NCBI GenBank assembly: GCA_964443325.1 | Contig: CAYUCL010000006.1 | Coordinates: 17,249 to 81,248, forward strand | Source of the DNA: DAOUVR01 sp034430535 | Lineage (GTDB): Bacteria > Chloroflexota > Dehalococcoidia > E44-bin15 | Length of the DNA: 64,000 bases | Direction: 5' to 3' | Shown here: one piece after another, positions 9,052 to 15,942 of the stretch | How the letters are laid out: every line of letters begins with the position of its first letter | How positions within the stretch are numbered: position 1 is the stretch's first letter | Translations under genes and position numbers: made by a program | Notes under the pieces: generated by a model | Told to the model about the DNA's origin: nothing | Database searches by the model: none | What the model saw: only the letters and a program-made list of their open reading frames with translations

Positions 9052-9562
9052 AAGCGGTGGAAGAATCTCCACCACACCGAGATTCTTCCCCTTCACTCTG
9101 TTCAGGGTCAGAATGACAGTAAGGGCTGGTGGGTGGGAAGACACGGCTGTCATTGCGAGGAGCATTAGCGACGAAGCAATCCAAGGGAGGCATTCCAGGC
9201 CCACGTATCATTCTGTGGGTCTCTATGGGGAGCGGCAGCACACATGTCATTCTGAGAGTCCTCGAGTAAAACGAAGGGCCATGGAGAGCCCCCCACCGAG
9301 ATTGCTTCCCCTTCACTTTGTGAAGGGTCGCAATGACAATAACGGACCGGGGTTTAGATGTGTACACATAGAGATTCTTCGCTGCGCTCAGAATGACAGT
9401 TAAAGCGATGGGGTAGGCTACCCTGTTTAGGTATGCGCCCCAGGGTGGGCGGGTGGGTGGGAATTTAAGGATATCGTTGCCAGGTCTCCGAAGGCGACTC
9501 GCCTTTGGCGAGGGCATCAGAGGCGAATAAATATTCGGGGGAGGAAATGGAAGGAAAGAATA
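9052..9562. repeat. Spacer with GTCATTGCGAGG / GAGATTCTTC interspersed repeats
   Basis: No credible gene. It holds several copies of a dispersed repeat class with units such as GAGATTCTTCCCCTTCACT, GGGTCAGAATGACAGT, GTCATTGCGAGGAGCATTAG and GAGATTCTTCGCTGCGCTC (about 9066-9120, 9149-9182, 9244-9345, 9366-9401). A further repeat at about 9481-9525 (GTCTCCGAAGGCGACTCGCC) recurs near 14310 and 23795. A translatable frame over this block is an artefact of the repeats. The end of the spacer supplies the glmS ribosome-binding site. No glmS ribozyme was recognised. Confidence 0.65.
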
Positions 9563-11335
9563 ATGTGCGGAATAGTCGGTTTTGTAGGCAAAAGCGATGC
9601 TGCGCCCAGTGTGCTTAGAGCGCTGAGGAAGCTGGAGTACCGCGGTTATGATTCTGCCGGTATGGCCACCATCAGCAATGGCCACATTTCGTACGGTAAA
9701 GACGTAGGCATGCTCGCAGAGGTGGAGCAAAAACAGGGCCTCGATAAGCTTTCGGGACGGGTTGGGATTGGGCATGTCCGCTGGGCAACTCATGGTGGCG
9801 TTACTCCAATAAATGCGCACCCTCATTTCGACTGCAAGCAGCAGATCGCAGTGGTCCATAACGGGATCGTAGAGAATCACGAGCAACTGCGGCGCAGACT
9901 CAAGAGCGGGCACAATTTCGTCTCCGAAACCGACACCGAGGTGATTCCCCATCTTATTGAAGAGTATATGGAAACGGGCGCCTCTCTTGAGCAGGCCATG
10001 TGCCAGACGGTGAAAGAGCTCAGGGGCTCCTATGCTATCCTTGCCATCTCAGCTAGTGAACCGCAGAAGATAGTTGCTGCCCGCAAGGATAGCCCTATGG
10101 TGGTTGGGGTCGGGGAGGGTGGAAACTACATTGCCAGCGATGCTCTTTGTTTCCTCGATACTACCAATCGAGTTCTGTTCGTTGAAGACGGCGATATCGT
10201 CAGTGTGACCAGGGAGAAAGTCACCTTTCTCGATAGCGGCGGTATGGAATTACAGAGAGAGCCGCAGGAAATAGACTGGAAATGGGACGAAGCCACAAAG
10301 CAGGGTTATGACTTCTTCATGCACAAGGAGATAATGGAGCAACCGCAGGCAGTGCGCTCTGCCCTGATGCAGGACAGGCATTTAATAATGGGAATGGCCA
10401 TGGACATTCTGAGGGCAAGATCGGTGGTGTTTACCGGCTGCGGCACTTCCAGGCATGCCGCCCTCATCGGCAGGTATCTTTTTTCAAAGGTTGGCGGCAA
10501 GCTGAGCGATGTCATAATAGGCTCTGAATTCCATCATTTCTCCGATTCGATTGACAGGAACACCGTGGTGGTAGCCATCTCCCAGAGCGGTGAGACCGCC
10601 GATGTTCTGGAAGGGGTGAAGAGAGCCAAGGAGAACGGAGCTGCCATATTCTCCGTGGTCAACGTGGTGGGGTCTTCACTGGCCAGGATGAGTGACAAGG
10701 TCATCTATCTAAACTGCGGTCCTGAGATAGGCGTAGCCGCCAGCAAGACGTTCGTGAGCCAACTGGTAATCTTGTATCTACTGGCTTTTGCTATGGTAAA
10801 TAGACTTCGCGAAGGGGTTCGCACCATCAGGGCCATTTCTCCGTTGATAGAGAAGAATTGCAATCACAACGGAGACTCCTTAGAAAAATTGTCTGTGATA
10901 CTCAGGGAAAAGAACCAGTTCTATTACATAGCTCGGGGGATAAACTTCGCTATAGCTGCTGAAGCGGCACTGAAGCTCAAGGAGATCGCCTACGTATATG
11001 CCGAGGGCATGCCCGCCGGGGAGCTGAAGCATGGCAGTTTGGCCTTAATAGAGGAAGGAACTCCAGTAGTGGCGATATGCCCGGCGGATTATACATTTGA
11101 AGAGACCATGTCCAATGTCGCTGAGGCCAAGGCACGGGGGGCATTTGTCATCGGGGTTTCCGACCGCGACGAAGAGCTCTTTGACAGGTGGATCAGGATT
11201 CCTTCTGTTGGGGAGGTATTGTACCCCTTGGTGAGCATCGTGCCGCTTCAGCTTTTTGCCTATCACTCGGCGGTGGCACGGGGCCTGGACCCCGATAAGC
11301 CTCGCAACCTGGCGAAGTCGGTGACTGTTAAATAG
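9563..11335 (+). CDS. glmS: Glutamine--fructose-6-phosphate aminotransferase (isomerizing)
   Basis: 590 residues, near the usual family length of about 600. Makes glucosamine-6-P from fructose-6-P and glutamine, the first step to UDP-GlcNAc. The N-terminus is MCGIVGFVGK with the catalytic Cys next to Met; the glutaminase domain (about 1-215) includes RKLEYRGYDSAG, GHVRWATHGG and NGIVENHEQL. Two SIS sugar-isomerase domains follow (about 270-400 and 440-575), with TGCGTSRHAA, SQSGETADV and the C-terminus LDPDKPRNLAKSVTVK. ATG 9563 follows GGAAGGAAAG. With glmM and glmU just upstream, the window encodes the whole route from fructose-6-P to UDP-GlcNAc, likely feeding the polysaccharide genes further on. 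Confidence 0.97.
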   Translation: MCGIVGFVGKSDAAPSVLRALRKLEYRGYDSAGMATISNGHISYGKDVGMLAEVEQKQGLDKLSGRVGIGHVRWATHGGVTPINAHPHFDCKQQIAVVHNGIVENHEQLRRRLKSGHNFVSETDTEVIPHLIEEYMETGASLEQAMCQTVKELRGSYAILAISASEPQKIVAARKDSPMVVGVGEGGNYIASDALCFLDTTNRVLFVEDGDIVSVTREKVTFLDSGGMELQREPQEIDWKWDEATKQGYDFFMHKEIMEQPQAVRSALMQDRHLIMGMAMDILRARSVVFTGCGTSRHAALIGRYLFSKVGGKLSDVIIGSEFHHFSDSIDRNTVVVAISQSGETADVLEGVKRAKENGAAIFSVVNVVGSSLARMSDKVIYLNCGPEIGVAASKTFVSQLVILYLLAFAMVNRLREGVRTIRAISPLIEKNCNHNGDSLEKLSVILREKNQFYYIARGINFAIAAEAALKLKEIAYVYAEGMPAGELKHGSLALIEEGTPVVAICPADYTFEETMSNVAEAKARGAFVIGVSDRDEELFDRWIRIPSVGEVLYPLVSIVPLQLFAYHSAVARGLDPDKPRNLAKSVTVK

Positions 11336-11384
11336 GGCATAGAAATGTCCAGGCTGTATTTTAATAGATTTAAACGGCGATGTA

Positions 11385-11571
11385 GAAGTATTCTCCGGAA
11401 GTGATAGGAACACGAGGCCTGTTATATATAACCGCCATCCTGGCGGCAATGAATATCGGCTACGTTTAGGTTACTGGACGTAGCCTTCGTTTTTGTGGCA
11501 TGTATCCTCTTCGCCTTGGTAGCAAAAAAGATAGGCTCACTCATAGGAGTGACCCTATCTTAAGGCATGGC
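11385..11571 (+). pseudogene. Remnant of a CPBP-family membrane protease (C-terminal part)
   Basis: The DNA and translation match the C-terminal part of the intact CPBP gene at 62282-63016. First frame: K-Y-S-P-E-V then GTRGLLYITAILAAMNIGYV, followed by an in-frame TAG at 11467. After a frameshift the match continues as LLDVAFVFVACILFALVAKK and IGSLIGVTLS, then TAA. The intact gene reads GTRGLFYITAVFAALHIGYL, then VDVIFVFGVGIFFAWAVKK and TGSILGTTLSHG. The active-site His of ALHIG is Asn here. As at 63 kb, a small Thr-rich membrane protein gene lies convergently just downstream, so this is a decayed duplicate of that two-gene module. Confidence 0.82.
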
Positions 11572-11604
11572 TATTATAGTGAGGTGTCTAATGGTCCTCT
11601 TCTT

Positions 11605-11865
11605 CTAAGTGAGGACTTCAATGACCTTCATCACTACAATCATGCCAAAGACCATTAGCAAGGGGGCGATGCCCACACTGAGACGATTCCCCAGCATTTG
11701 AAATCGCCGCCCCACGCTGGCGCCGGCAAGCTCCTTCGTTGCCAAGAAAGCGATTAGAAGGATGACTGCCACAGCGCCTAACGTAGCCATGGATGCGACA
11801 GAGGCTGTGGTGGTAGTGGTAGTGGTCACCGCACTTGTTACTGCACTTGTTACTGTCGAAATCAT
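11605..11865 (-). CDS. Small Thr/Ser/Val-rich membrane protein, copy 1
   Basis: 86-residue protein of unknown function. It begins MISTVTSAVTSAVTTTTTTT, a Thr/Val-rich segment, followed by two predicted membrane helices (about 25-45, ATLGAVAVILLIAFLATKEL, and about 64-85, VGIAPLLMVFGMIVVMKVIE). The ATG at 11865 has a GGCGGTG-type RBS; longer starts are possible, but they run into the promoter element and a decayed regulator gene. A paralogue is at 63013-63270, with the same MISTVT start and a LATKEL/MATKGL motif after the first helix. Both lie tail-to-tail with a CPBP gene or its remnant. Promoter element copy B is just upstream on the same strand. Confidence 0.7.
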   Translation of the reverse strand: MISTVTSAVTSAVTTTTTTTASVASMATLGAVAVILLIAFLATKELAGASVGRRFQMLGNRLSVGIAPLLMVFGMIVVMKVIEVLT

Positions 11866-11907
11866 TTGTTCACCGCCCTTGTTACTGTTGAAATCATTTG
11901 CGTTCAT

Positions 11908-11972
11908 GATAAGGCATGCTTTTAAATTGTGCAATCGGGGAATCCCTGAATTTGTACTTCTAAATACCTGAG
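11908..11972 (-). promoter_or_regulatory. TCAGG iteron promoter element, copy B (two boxes, minus strand)
   Basis: On the minus strand CTCAGG starts at 11972 and TTCAGG at 11950 (22 bp apart). TTGCAC starts at 11934, 16 bp on, and the hexamer CTTATC occupies 11913-11908 after 15 bp. The first box has TTTAGAAG where the other copies have TTTCGAAG. It is oriented toward the small membrane protein gene whose start is 11865. Confidence 0.6.
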
Positions 11973-11974
11973 TT

Positions 11975-12235
11975 TGCAGGTAGCTGAAAACATGTTCGAA
12001 GGCTGCATGTGTTACCTGCCGCTGACCGGTCTCCTCGACTTGGTACGCCCAGAAGGCCGACAAGTGCGAGGCGCTCCAGCTTGTAGCTGAAGGCAAAGCC
12101 ACAGAGGCGATTATGTACACTCGCTGCGTAGGCGCTATTGGCGTCGAAACGAGCCGTCAACAAACTGCGAACAGGATGAGTATTCGCGGTGTAGGTGAGC
12201 TAACCGAATATGTCATCCTCCACTGTTGACCTGTC
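11975..12235 (+). pseudogene. Decayed NarL-type response regulator (C-terminal HTH remnant)
   Basis: DNA similarity to the 3' part of the regulator at 15011 runs from about 11977 to 12220. The readable frame gives ALQLVAEGKATEAI, then GVETSRQQTANRMSIRGV and GELTEYVIL before TGA, matching VLQLIAEGKALKEI, TIETHRQQIMKRLDIHSV and AELTKYAI. The upstream half (GCATGTGTTACCTGCC) corresponds to the inter-domain MHRLPPTDD segment but no longer reads correctly. The receiver domain is absent. It lies directly between an inverted copy (B) and a direct copy (C) of the promoter element, as expected for a recombination scar. Confidence 0.8.
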
Positions 12236-12259
12236 CTATTGGCGTTATTGCGTGACAGA

Positions 12260-12333
12260 TTCAGGTATTTCGAAGCCCAAAATCAGGGATTTCCTGATTG
12301 TAGACTGAGGTATAACGATGTAGTTTAAGGATG
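12260..12333 (+). promoter_or_regulatory. TCAGG iteron promoter element, copy C (two boxes)
   Basis: Boxes start at 12260 and 12282 (22 bp). TTGTAG is at 12298-12303 and TGTAGT at 12319-12324 (15 bp). An upstream arm CACTGTTGACCTGTCCTATT (from 12220) is shared with copies D, F and G. The start codon of the next gene is about 240 bp downstream (12566), so any transcript from here has a long leader. Confidence 0.7.
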
Positions 12334-12565
12334 TTAACTACTAGCTTGGGTAGGATTGAATACGATTTGTAGGGTTACGTCATACGGTAAGTCAGATCCA
12401 GCTAGAAGGTTGTGCTCAGGACTCTTGGTGAGGATTGCGGCATTAGGCACAGCGGAGCTCGATGGCTGAATGTAGATAACCGGTAAGTTACAGTCGGAGG
12501 CGTTATTCAAGGGCCAACCGATTGAGACCTAGCGGCATCGTCCTCTACTGTAGGGAGCGCACAGG

Positions 12566-13648
12566 ATGTTAAAACAGGATGAGATGAAAACGCAACTCCT
12601 AGATAAGCTGCCAGCATTGTTGCAGCCAACTGCTGAGTTGGAAGCATCAGAAACCGAGCGCAAGCGGGCGGAGGAGGCACTGGAGAAATCCGAAGGACTG
12701 TCCCGAGGCCTGATAGAGGCTGCGACAGTCGGCATATACATTGTCCAAAATGGGAAGTTCCAGTATGTCACCCCAGAATACGCACAGATTTCGGGTTACA
12801 CAGTTGATGAGCTTTTAGGGACTTATTCTCTCAATTATATCCACCCGGACGATAAAGAGACGGTCAGAAAGAAAGCAGTAGAGCACCTGAAGGGTAAGAA
12901 TGGGATACCCTACAAGTTTAGGCTTGTATGTAAGGACGGCAGGATATTGTGGGGTTTGGAGAAGGTTGCTTCCATCCGGTACAAAGGGAGGCCAGCAACG
13001 GTAGGAAGCTTTAGGGATATCACCGAGCGCAAACAGGCTGAGGAGACGTTCAGACAGAGTTTGGAAAAACTGGAAAGAATATTGGGGCAAACGGTCAATG
13101 CGCTGGCATCGGTGGTCGAATTAAGGGATCCCACAATGGCTGGTCACCAGAGGCGGGTAGCCCACCTGGCGAGCGCTATAGCCAGTGAGATGGGGCTCCT
13201 AGAGGATCAGATTAGTGGAATCTATATGGCCGGGCTTGTTCACGATGTGGGCACGGTATATGTGGCTGAAGAAATCCTCAGAAAGCCCGGTCGGTTAGAT
13301 GAGGTTGAATTCAGCATGGTGAAAGTTCAGCCTCAAGCCTCTTACGACATATTGAAGACGATAGAGTTCCCATGGCCGGTTGCCGAGATGGTGCTTCAGC
13401 ATCGCGAAAGGATGGATGGGTCTGGCTATCCTGCCGGTTTATCGGGTGAAGATATTCTCCTGGAAGCGAGGATTTTGGGGGTAGCTGAAGTTGTCGAGGC
13501 TATGACCTCCGACCGATCTTACCGACCAGCTCCGGGCATAGATGCAGCCCTGGCTGAGATTTTAAACAACCGGGGCATCCTATATGACCCGGTGGTGGTA
13601 GATACCTACTTGAGGCTCTTCAACGAGAATAGGTTTAAGTTCGAGTAG
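12566..13648 (+). CDS. PAS - HD-GYP protein with degenerate metal site, copy 1
   Basis: 360-residue cytoplasmic protein. A short coiled coil (1-40) leads to a PAS domain (about 45-155, SRGLIEAATVGIYIVQNGKF) and an HD-GYP domain (about 180-355). HD-GYP proteins hydrolyse c-di-GMP, but here several expected residues are changed. HDIGK is HDVGT (His226), the HP histidine is Gln255 (KVQPQASYDIL), the second His of HHE is Arg280 (QHRERMDGSGYP), and the ADxYDA Asp is Glu (VAEVVEAM). It is probably inactive or altered, perhaps a c-di-GMP reader. It is the paralogue of 15943-17025; a KaiB-like frame follows 41 bp downstream, and promoter element C precedes it. Confidence 0.9.
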   Translation: MLKQDEMKTQLLDKLPALLQPTAELEASETERKRAEEALEKSEGLSRGLIEAATVGIYIVQNGKFQYVTPEYAQISGYTVDELLGTYSLNYIHPDDKETVRKKAVEHLKGKNGIPYKFRLVCKDGRILWGLEKVASIRYKGRPATVGSFRDITERKQAEETFRQSLEKLERILGQTVNALASVVELRDPTMAGHQRRVAHLASAIASEMGLLEDQISGIYMAGLVHDVGTVYVAEEILRKPGRLDEVEFSMVKVQPQASYDILKTIEFPWPVAEMVLQHRERMDGSGYPAGLSGEDILLEARILGVAEVVEAMTSDRSYRPAPGIDAALAEILNNRGILYDPVVVDTYLRLFNENRFKFE

Positions 13649-13689
13649 GGGTGGTACGTTCCTGATCGAGTCGCAGGGTTGCACCAGCT

Positions 13690-13998
13690 ATGGTTGAGCA
13701 TGTCAACGATTTTCAGACGCTTCCGAAAAACAACTTCAAGAGCAAATATTCTGCTAAGATCATAGATATCTTGGAAAACCCTCAACTGGCCGAGGCGGAC
13801 GGCATCTTTGCCACGCCGACAGTGATCAGAACTTGTCTAGTACCAATCAGGAGAATAGTGGGGAGCCTCGGCGAGCAAGAGAAGGTACTGGCGATGTTGT
13901 ATTTGGAGGAGACAAAGCTAGGGTTGGCCGTGTCCGCCTTTGTCGGGCCAGCAGGAAGTCTTCTCTCCTCTTCTGGAGTGAATGTGTCAGCAGCTTAA
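13690..13998 (+). CDS. kaiB: KaiB-like protein, N-terminus truncated or frameshifted
   Basis: 102-residue frame whose middle is clearly KaiB: YSAKIIDILENPQLAEADGI, then FATPTVIRTCLVPIRRIVG and SLGEQEKVLAML, against the cyanobacterial pattern [36 protein letters not shown]. KaiB is a thioredoxin-fold partner of KaiC and of output histidine kinases. The usual first strand (YVLxLYVAGxTPxS) is missing from this frame; a similar WYVPDRVAGL is readable in another frame at 13652-13681, so a frameshift may have removed the N-terminus. The C-terminal 35 residues are not KaiB-like. It follows the PAS-HD-GYP gene by 41 bp. No KaiC gene is in the window. A second, decayed copy lies at 17041. Confidence 0.72.
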   Translation: MVEHVNDFQTLPKNNFKSKYSAKIIDILENPQLAEADGIFATPTVIRTCLVPIRRIVGSLGEQEKVLAMLYLEETKLGLAVSAFVGPAGSLLSSSGVNVSAA

Positions 13999-14006
13999 CT
14001 ACTATG

Positions 14007-14072
14007 GGGTAGGTTGGAGCATCCGCTCCAACCACACCTTGAGCCCTTCCGCTGAAGGGCTCAAGGCTACCC
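14007..14072. repeat. Nested palindromic repeat (three-way-junction-like)
   Basis: Outer arms GGGTAG (14007-14012) and CTACCC (14067-14072) enclose two hairpins: GTTGGAGC/GCTCCAAC (14013-14032) and CTTGAGCCCTT/AAGGGCTCAAG (14038-14065). Related copies are at 17450-17528 and, partially, at 2262-2293, 23640-23680 and 23928-23980. It lies after the KaiB-like gene, as does the 17450 copy. Confidence 0.75.
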
Positions 14073-14134
14073 TATTTTGGTAGTTGCTTCTGGTGGCTAG
14101 CGGTAACAGGCAACAAAAAGGATTGAATCGCAGA

Positions 14135-14220
14135 CCGTTCGTGGTGAGCCTGTCGAACCATGAACGGCCCTTCGACAAGCTCAGGACAGGCCCTTCGACA
14201 AGCTCAGGGCAAGCGGATTA
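14135..14220. repeat. Interspersed repeat: CCGTTCGTGGT hairpin plus duplicated CCCTTCGACAAGCTCAGG
   Basis: Arms CCGTTCGTGGT and ACCATGAACGG (14135-14167) form an imperfect hairpin and are followed by two copies of CCCTTCGACAAGCTCAGG (about 14168-14218). The same block occurs at 17725-17802 and partly, in the opposite sense, near 2080-2140. It is non-coding; the translated frames are artefacts. Confidence 0.75.
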
Positions 14221-14271
14221 AACGCCACCCACCTGCCGGGGGACCGGGGGTGGGCATATGTCATTATGAGT

Positions 14272-14296
14272 AGGGGCGGGTTTGAAACCCGCCCCT
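14272..14296. repeat. GGGGCGGGTTT palindrome
   Basis: GGGGCGGGTTT at 14273-14283 is mirrored by AAACCCGCCCC at 14285-14295, a perfect inverted repeat around one base. A second copy is at 24097-24123. It is a dispersed palindrome; there is no T-run, so it is not a standard terminator. The rest of 14297-14494 holds a GGCGACTCGCC repeat (about 14320-14345) and no gene. Confidence 0.7.
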
Positions 14297-14494
14297 CGCC
14301 AGAGTCGACGCCAAGGTCTCCATAGGCGACTCGCCGTGGCGAGCGCCTGCCTTTGGCAGAGTCTTCGACTACTGTTGGTTTCACTGGAATCGAAATAATC
14401 TAGATGACCAAGACCCTATCGACTTCACTTTTCCTCCGACTTATGCCTAAACTCCCACTGTTGATCTGTCCTATTGGCGTTCTTGCGTGACAAA

Positions 14495-14590
14495 CTCAGG
14501 TGTTTCGAAGCCCAAATTCAGGTATTACAGGCCATAAATCAGGGGTTTCCCGATTGTTCAGTTAAGCATCACGATGTAATGTAGGAATGT
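14495..14590 (+). promoter_or_regulatory. TCAGG iteron promoter element, copy D (three boxes)
   Basis: Boxes start at 14495, 14517 and 14538 (22 and 21 bp). TTGTTC is at 14554-14559 and TGTAAT at 14575-14580 (15 bp), the closest match to a TATAAT -10 box apart from copy H. The upstream arm ACTGTTGATCTGTCCTATT is shared with copies C, F and G. Downstream are a decayed kinase remnant and regulator copy 2. Confidence 0.7.
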
Positions 14591-14874
14591 GGGCAATTAA
14601 CTTGGGTAAAAAAAGGCGACAATGCTGGAGGAGATACCAAGAACGAAAGGCAAAGCAAGCGAAAATGATACCGTTCTTGAAGGACTGGACCGCGGGTTAC
14701 TACTGGATGCCATCAACCTCAAAGGACATACAAGATGGCGTCCTTGTTTTCCTTTGGGTCCGATCTGCTCCATACTTGCGGATCGGACCCACTTGAACAA
14801 GGGGACAGCCGGCACCGCGTGGAGGCAGACTGCGTTGGGAGTTGCACATGGGCTTGGTGCATAGGGTATGCAAA

Positions 14875-15009
14875 GATGAAGTGAGAAGACCGCGACGAGC
14901 GCTGGAGCTGTACATGCGTTGTGAACTCGAATCCAAGCTCGCCCATACAACGCGGGTCACCCGTGTCGTGCCGATCGGGCATGTTGAAGAGAACATAGGG
15001 GGCAACTAA
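14875..15009 (+). pseudogene. Remnant of a histidine kinase 3' end ahead of regulator copy 2
   Basis: The last codons before regulator copy 2 align with the end of the kinase at 3-1235. ELESKLAHTTRVTRVVP here matches EVESKPGQGTRVILVAP there, with matching DNA (GAACTCGAATCCAAG against GAAGTCGAATCTAAG). The junction is also the same: a stop codon (TAA, 15007-15009), one base, then the regulator start. Upstream, 14600-14875 has short open frames but no readable kinase domain, so the kinase gene has decayed while its regulator survived. Confidence 0.65.
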
Positions 15010-15010
15010 G

Positions 15011-15664
15011 TTGAGTGTGAGAGTTATACTTGCAGACGACCACAGGATCATTCGCGAGGGGCTCCGCGCCATGCTTGAGAAGGAGCCCGACATGGAGGTG
15101 GTTGCCGAAGCGGATAATGGGCGAGCAGCGGTAGAGCTGGCGCGGGAGCTAAAGCCCGACATCATCGTCATGGACCTTACCATGCCTGAATTGAACGGTA
15201 TTGAGGCCACTCGACAGATCCTCGCCAGTGACCCCGGTGTCAAGGTACTTGCCCTGTCAATGCATTCAGACAAACGTTTTGTCACCGGAGTGCTCAGTGC
15301 GGGTGCATCGGGCTATCTATTAAAGGACTGTGCATTGGAGGAGCTGGTGCGGGCGATCCGCGCCGTGGTCGCAGACCAGACCTATCTGAGTCCGGGAATA
15401 GCTGGCATTGTGGTCGACGACTACATGCATCGCCTGCCACCGACCGACGACTGCACTTTGTCCGCCCTGACGGCAAGGGAGCGCGAGGTGCTACAGCTTA
15501 TAGCTGAAGGCAAGGCCCTAAAGGAGATTGCATCCACTCTCAACTTGAGTGTTAAGACTATTGAAACACACCGCCAGCAAATCATGAAGCGGTTGGACAT
15601 ACACAGTGTAGCTGAACTCACCAAATATGCCATCCGCGAAGGACTGACCTCCCTCGAAAGCTGA
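15011..15664 (+). CDS. NarL/FixJ-family response regulator (REC + LuxR HTH), copy 2
   Basis: 217-residue transcription regulator, full-length paralogue of 1237-1890. The receiver (about 1-120) has LADDHR, phospho-Asp in IIVMDLTMPELNG and Lys in LLKDC; the LuxR HTH (about 148-212) has ALTAREREVLQLIAEGKALK and SVKTIETHRQQIMKRLDI. The start is TTG at 15011, one base after the stop of the decayed kinase. It ends 66 bp before promoter element E, and decayed copies of this gene sit at 11975 and 29488 in the same position relative to elements C and H. With its adjacent kinase ruined it would need another kinase, for example the one encoded at 3-1235. Confidence 0.93.
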   Translation: MSVRVILADDHRIIREGLRAMLEKEPDMEVVAEADNGRAAVELARELKPDIIVMDLTMPELNGIEATRQILASDPGVKVLALSMHSDKRFVTGVLSAGASGYLLKDCALEELVRAIRAVVADQTYLSPGIAGIVVDDYMHRLPPTDDCTLSALTAREREVLQLIAEGKALKEIASTLNLSVKTIETHRQQIMKRLDIHSVAELTKYAIREGLTSLES

Positions 15665-15730
15665 CCTCCCATCTGTGGGGGACTCCACCACCACCGTTGC
15701 CCTTTCCTAATCATGTCCCTGAGTTACCAT

Positions 15731-15826
15731 CTCAGGTATTTCGAAGCCCAAAATCAGGGATTCCCCGCCCAAACTCAGGCGTTTCCCGATTGTGCACTGG
15801 GTCGTAAGGGTGTATTTTACACATAT
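15731..15826 (+). promoter_or_regulatory. TCAGG iteron promoter element, copy E (three boxes)
   Basis: Boxes start at 15731 (CTCAGGTATTTCGAAG), 15753 and 15774 (22 and 21 bp). TTGTGC is at 15790-15795 and TGTATT at 15811-15816 (15 bp). A further TATAAT lies at about 15831. The ATG of the PAS-HD-GYP gene is at 15943, 127 bp after the hexamer. Confidence 0.7.
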
Positions 15827-15942
15827 CACATATAATAGAGACGAGCCTGAGCGAACAGGTTGAAATGGCGGCGGCGGCCACGTACCGACCGGTGAGTTGG
15901 GAGGATACGTGTCCGTAATTATGTTTTTTGGTGGGACAAGAG

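Noticed and set aside
9020..9403. 127-residue frame downstream of glmU
   Set aside because: It covers the GTCATTGCGAGG/GAGATTCTTC repeats and overlaps the end of glmU; no domain.
9400..9562. glmS ribozyme or other riboswitch ahead of glmS
   Set aside because: No conserved core could be recognised; the region is repeat-derived. A covariance search would settle it.
14587..14864. Short frames between element D and regulator 2
   Set aside because: No recognised family, overlapping alternatives in several frames, and the 3' part is a kinase remnant.
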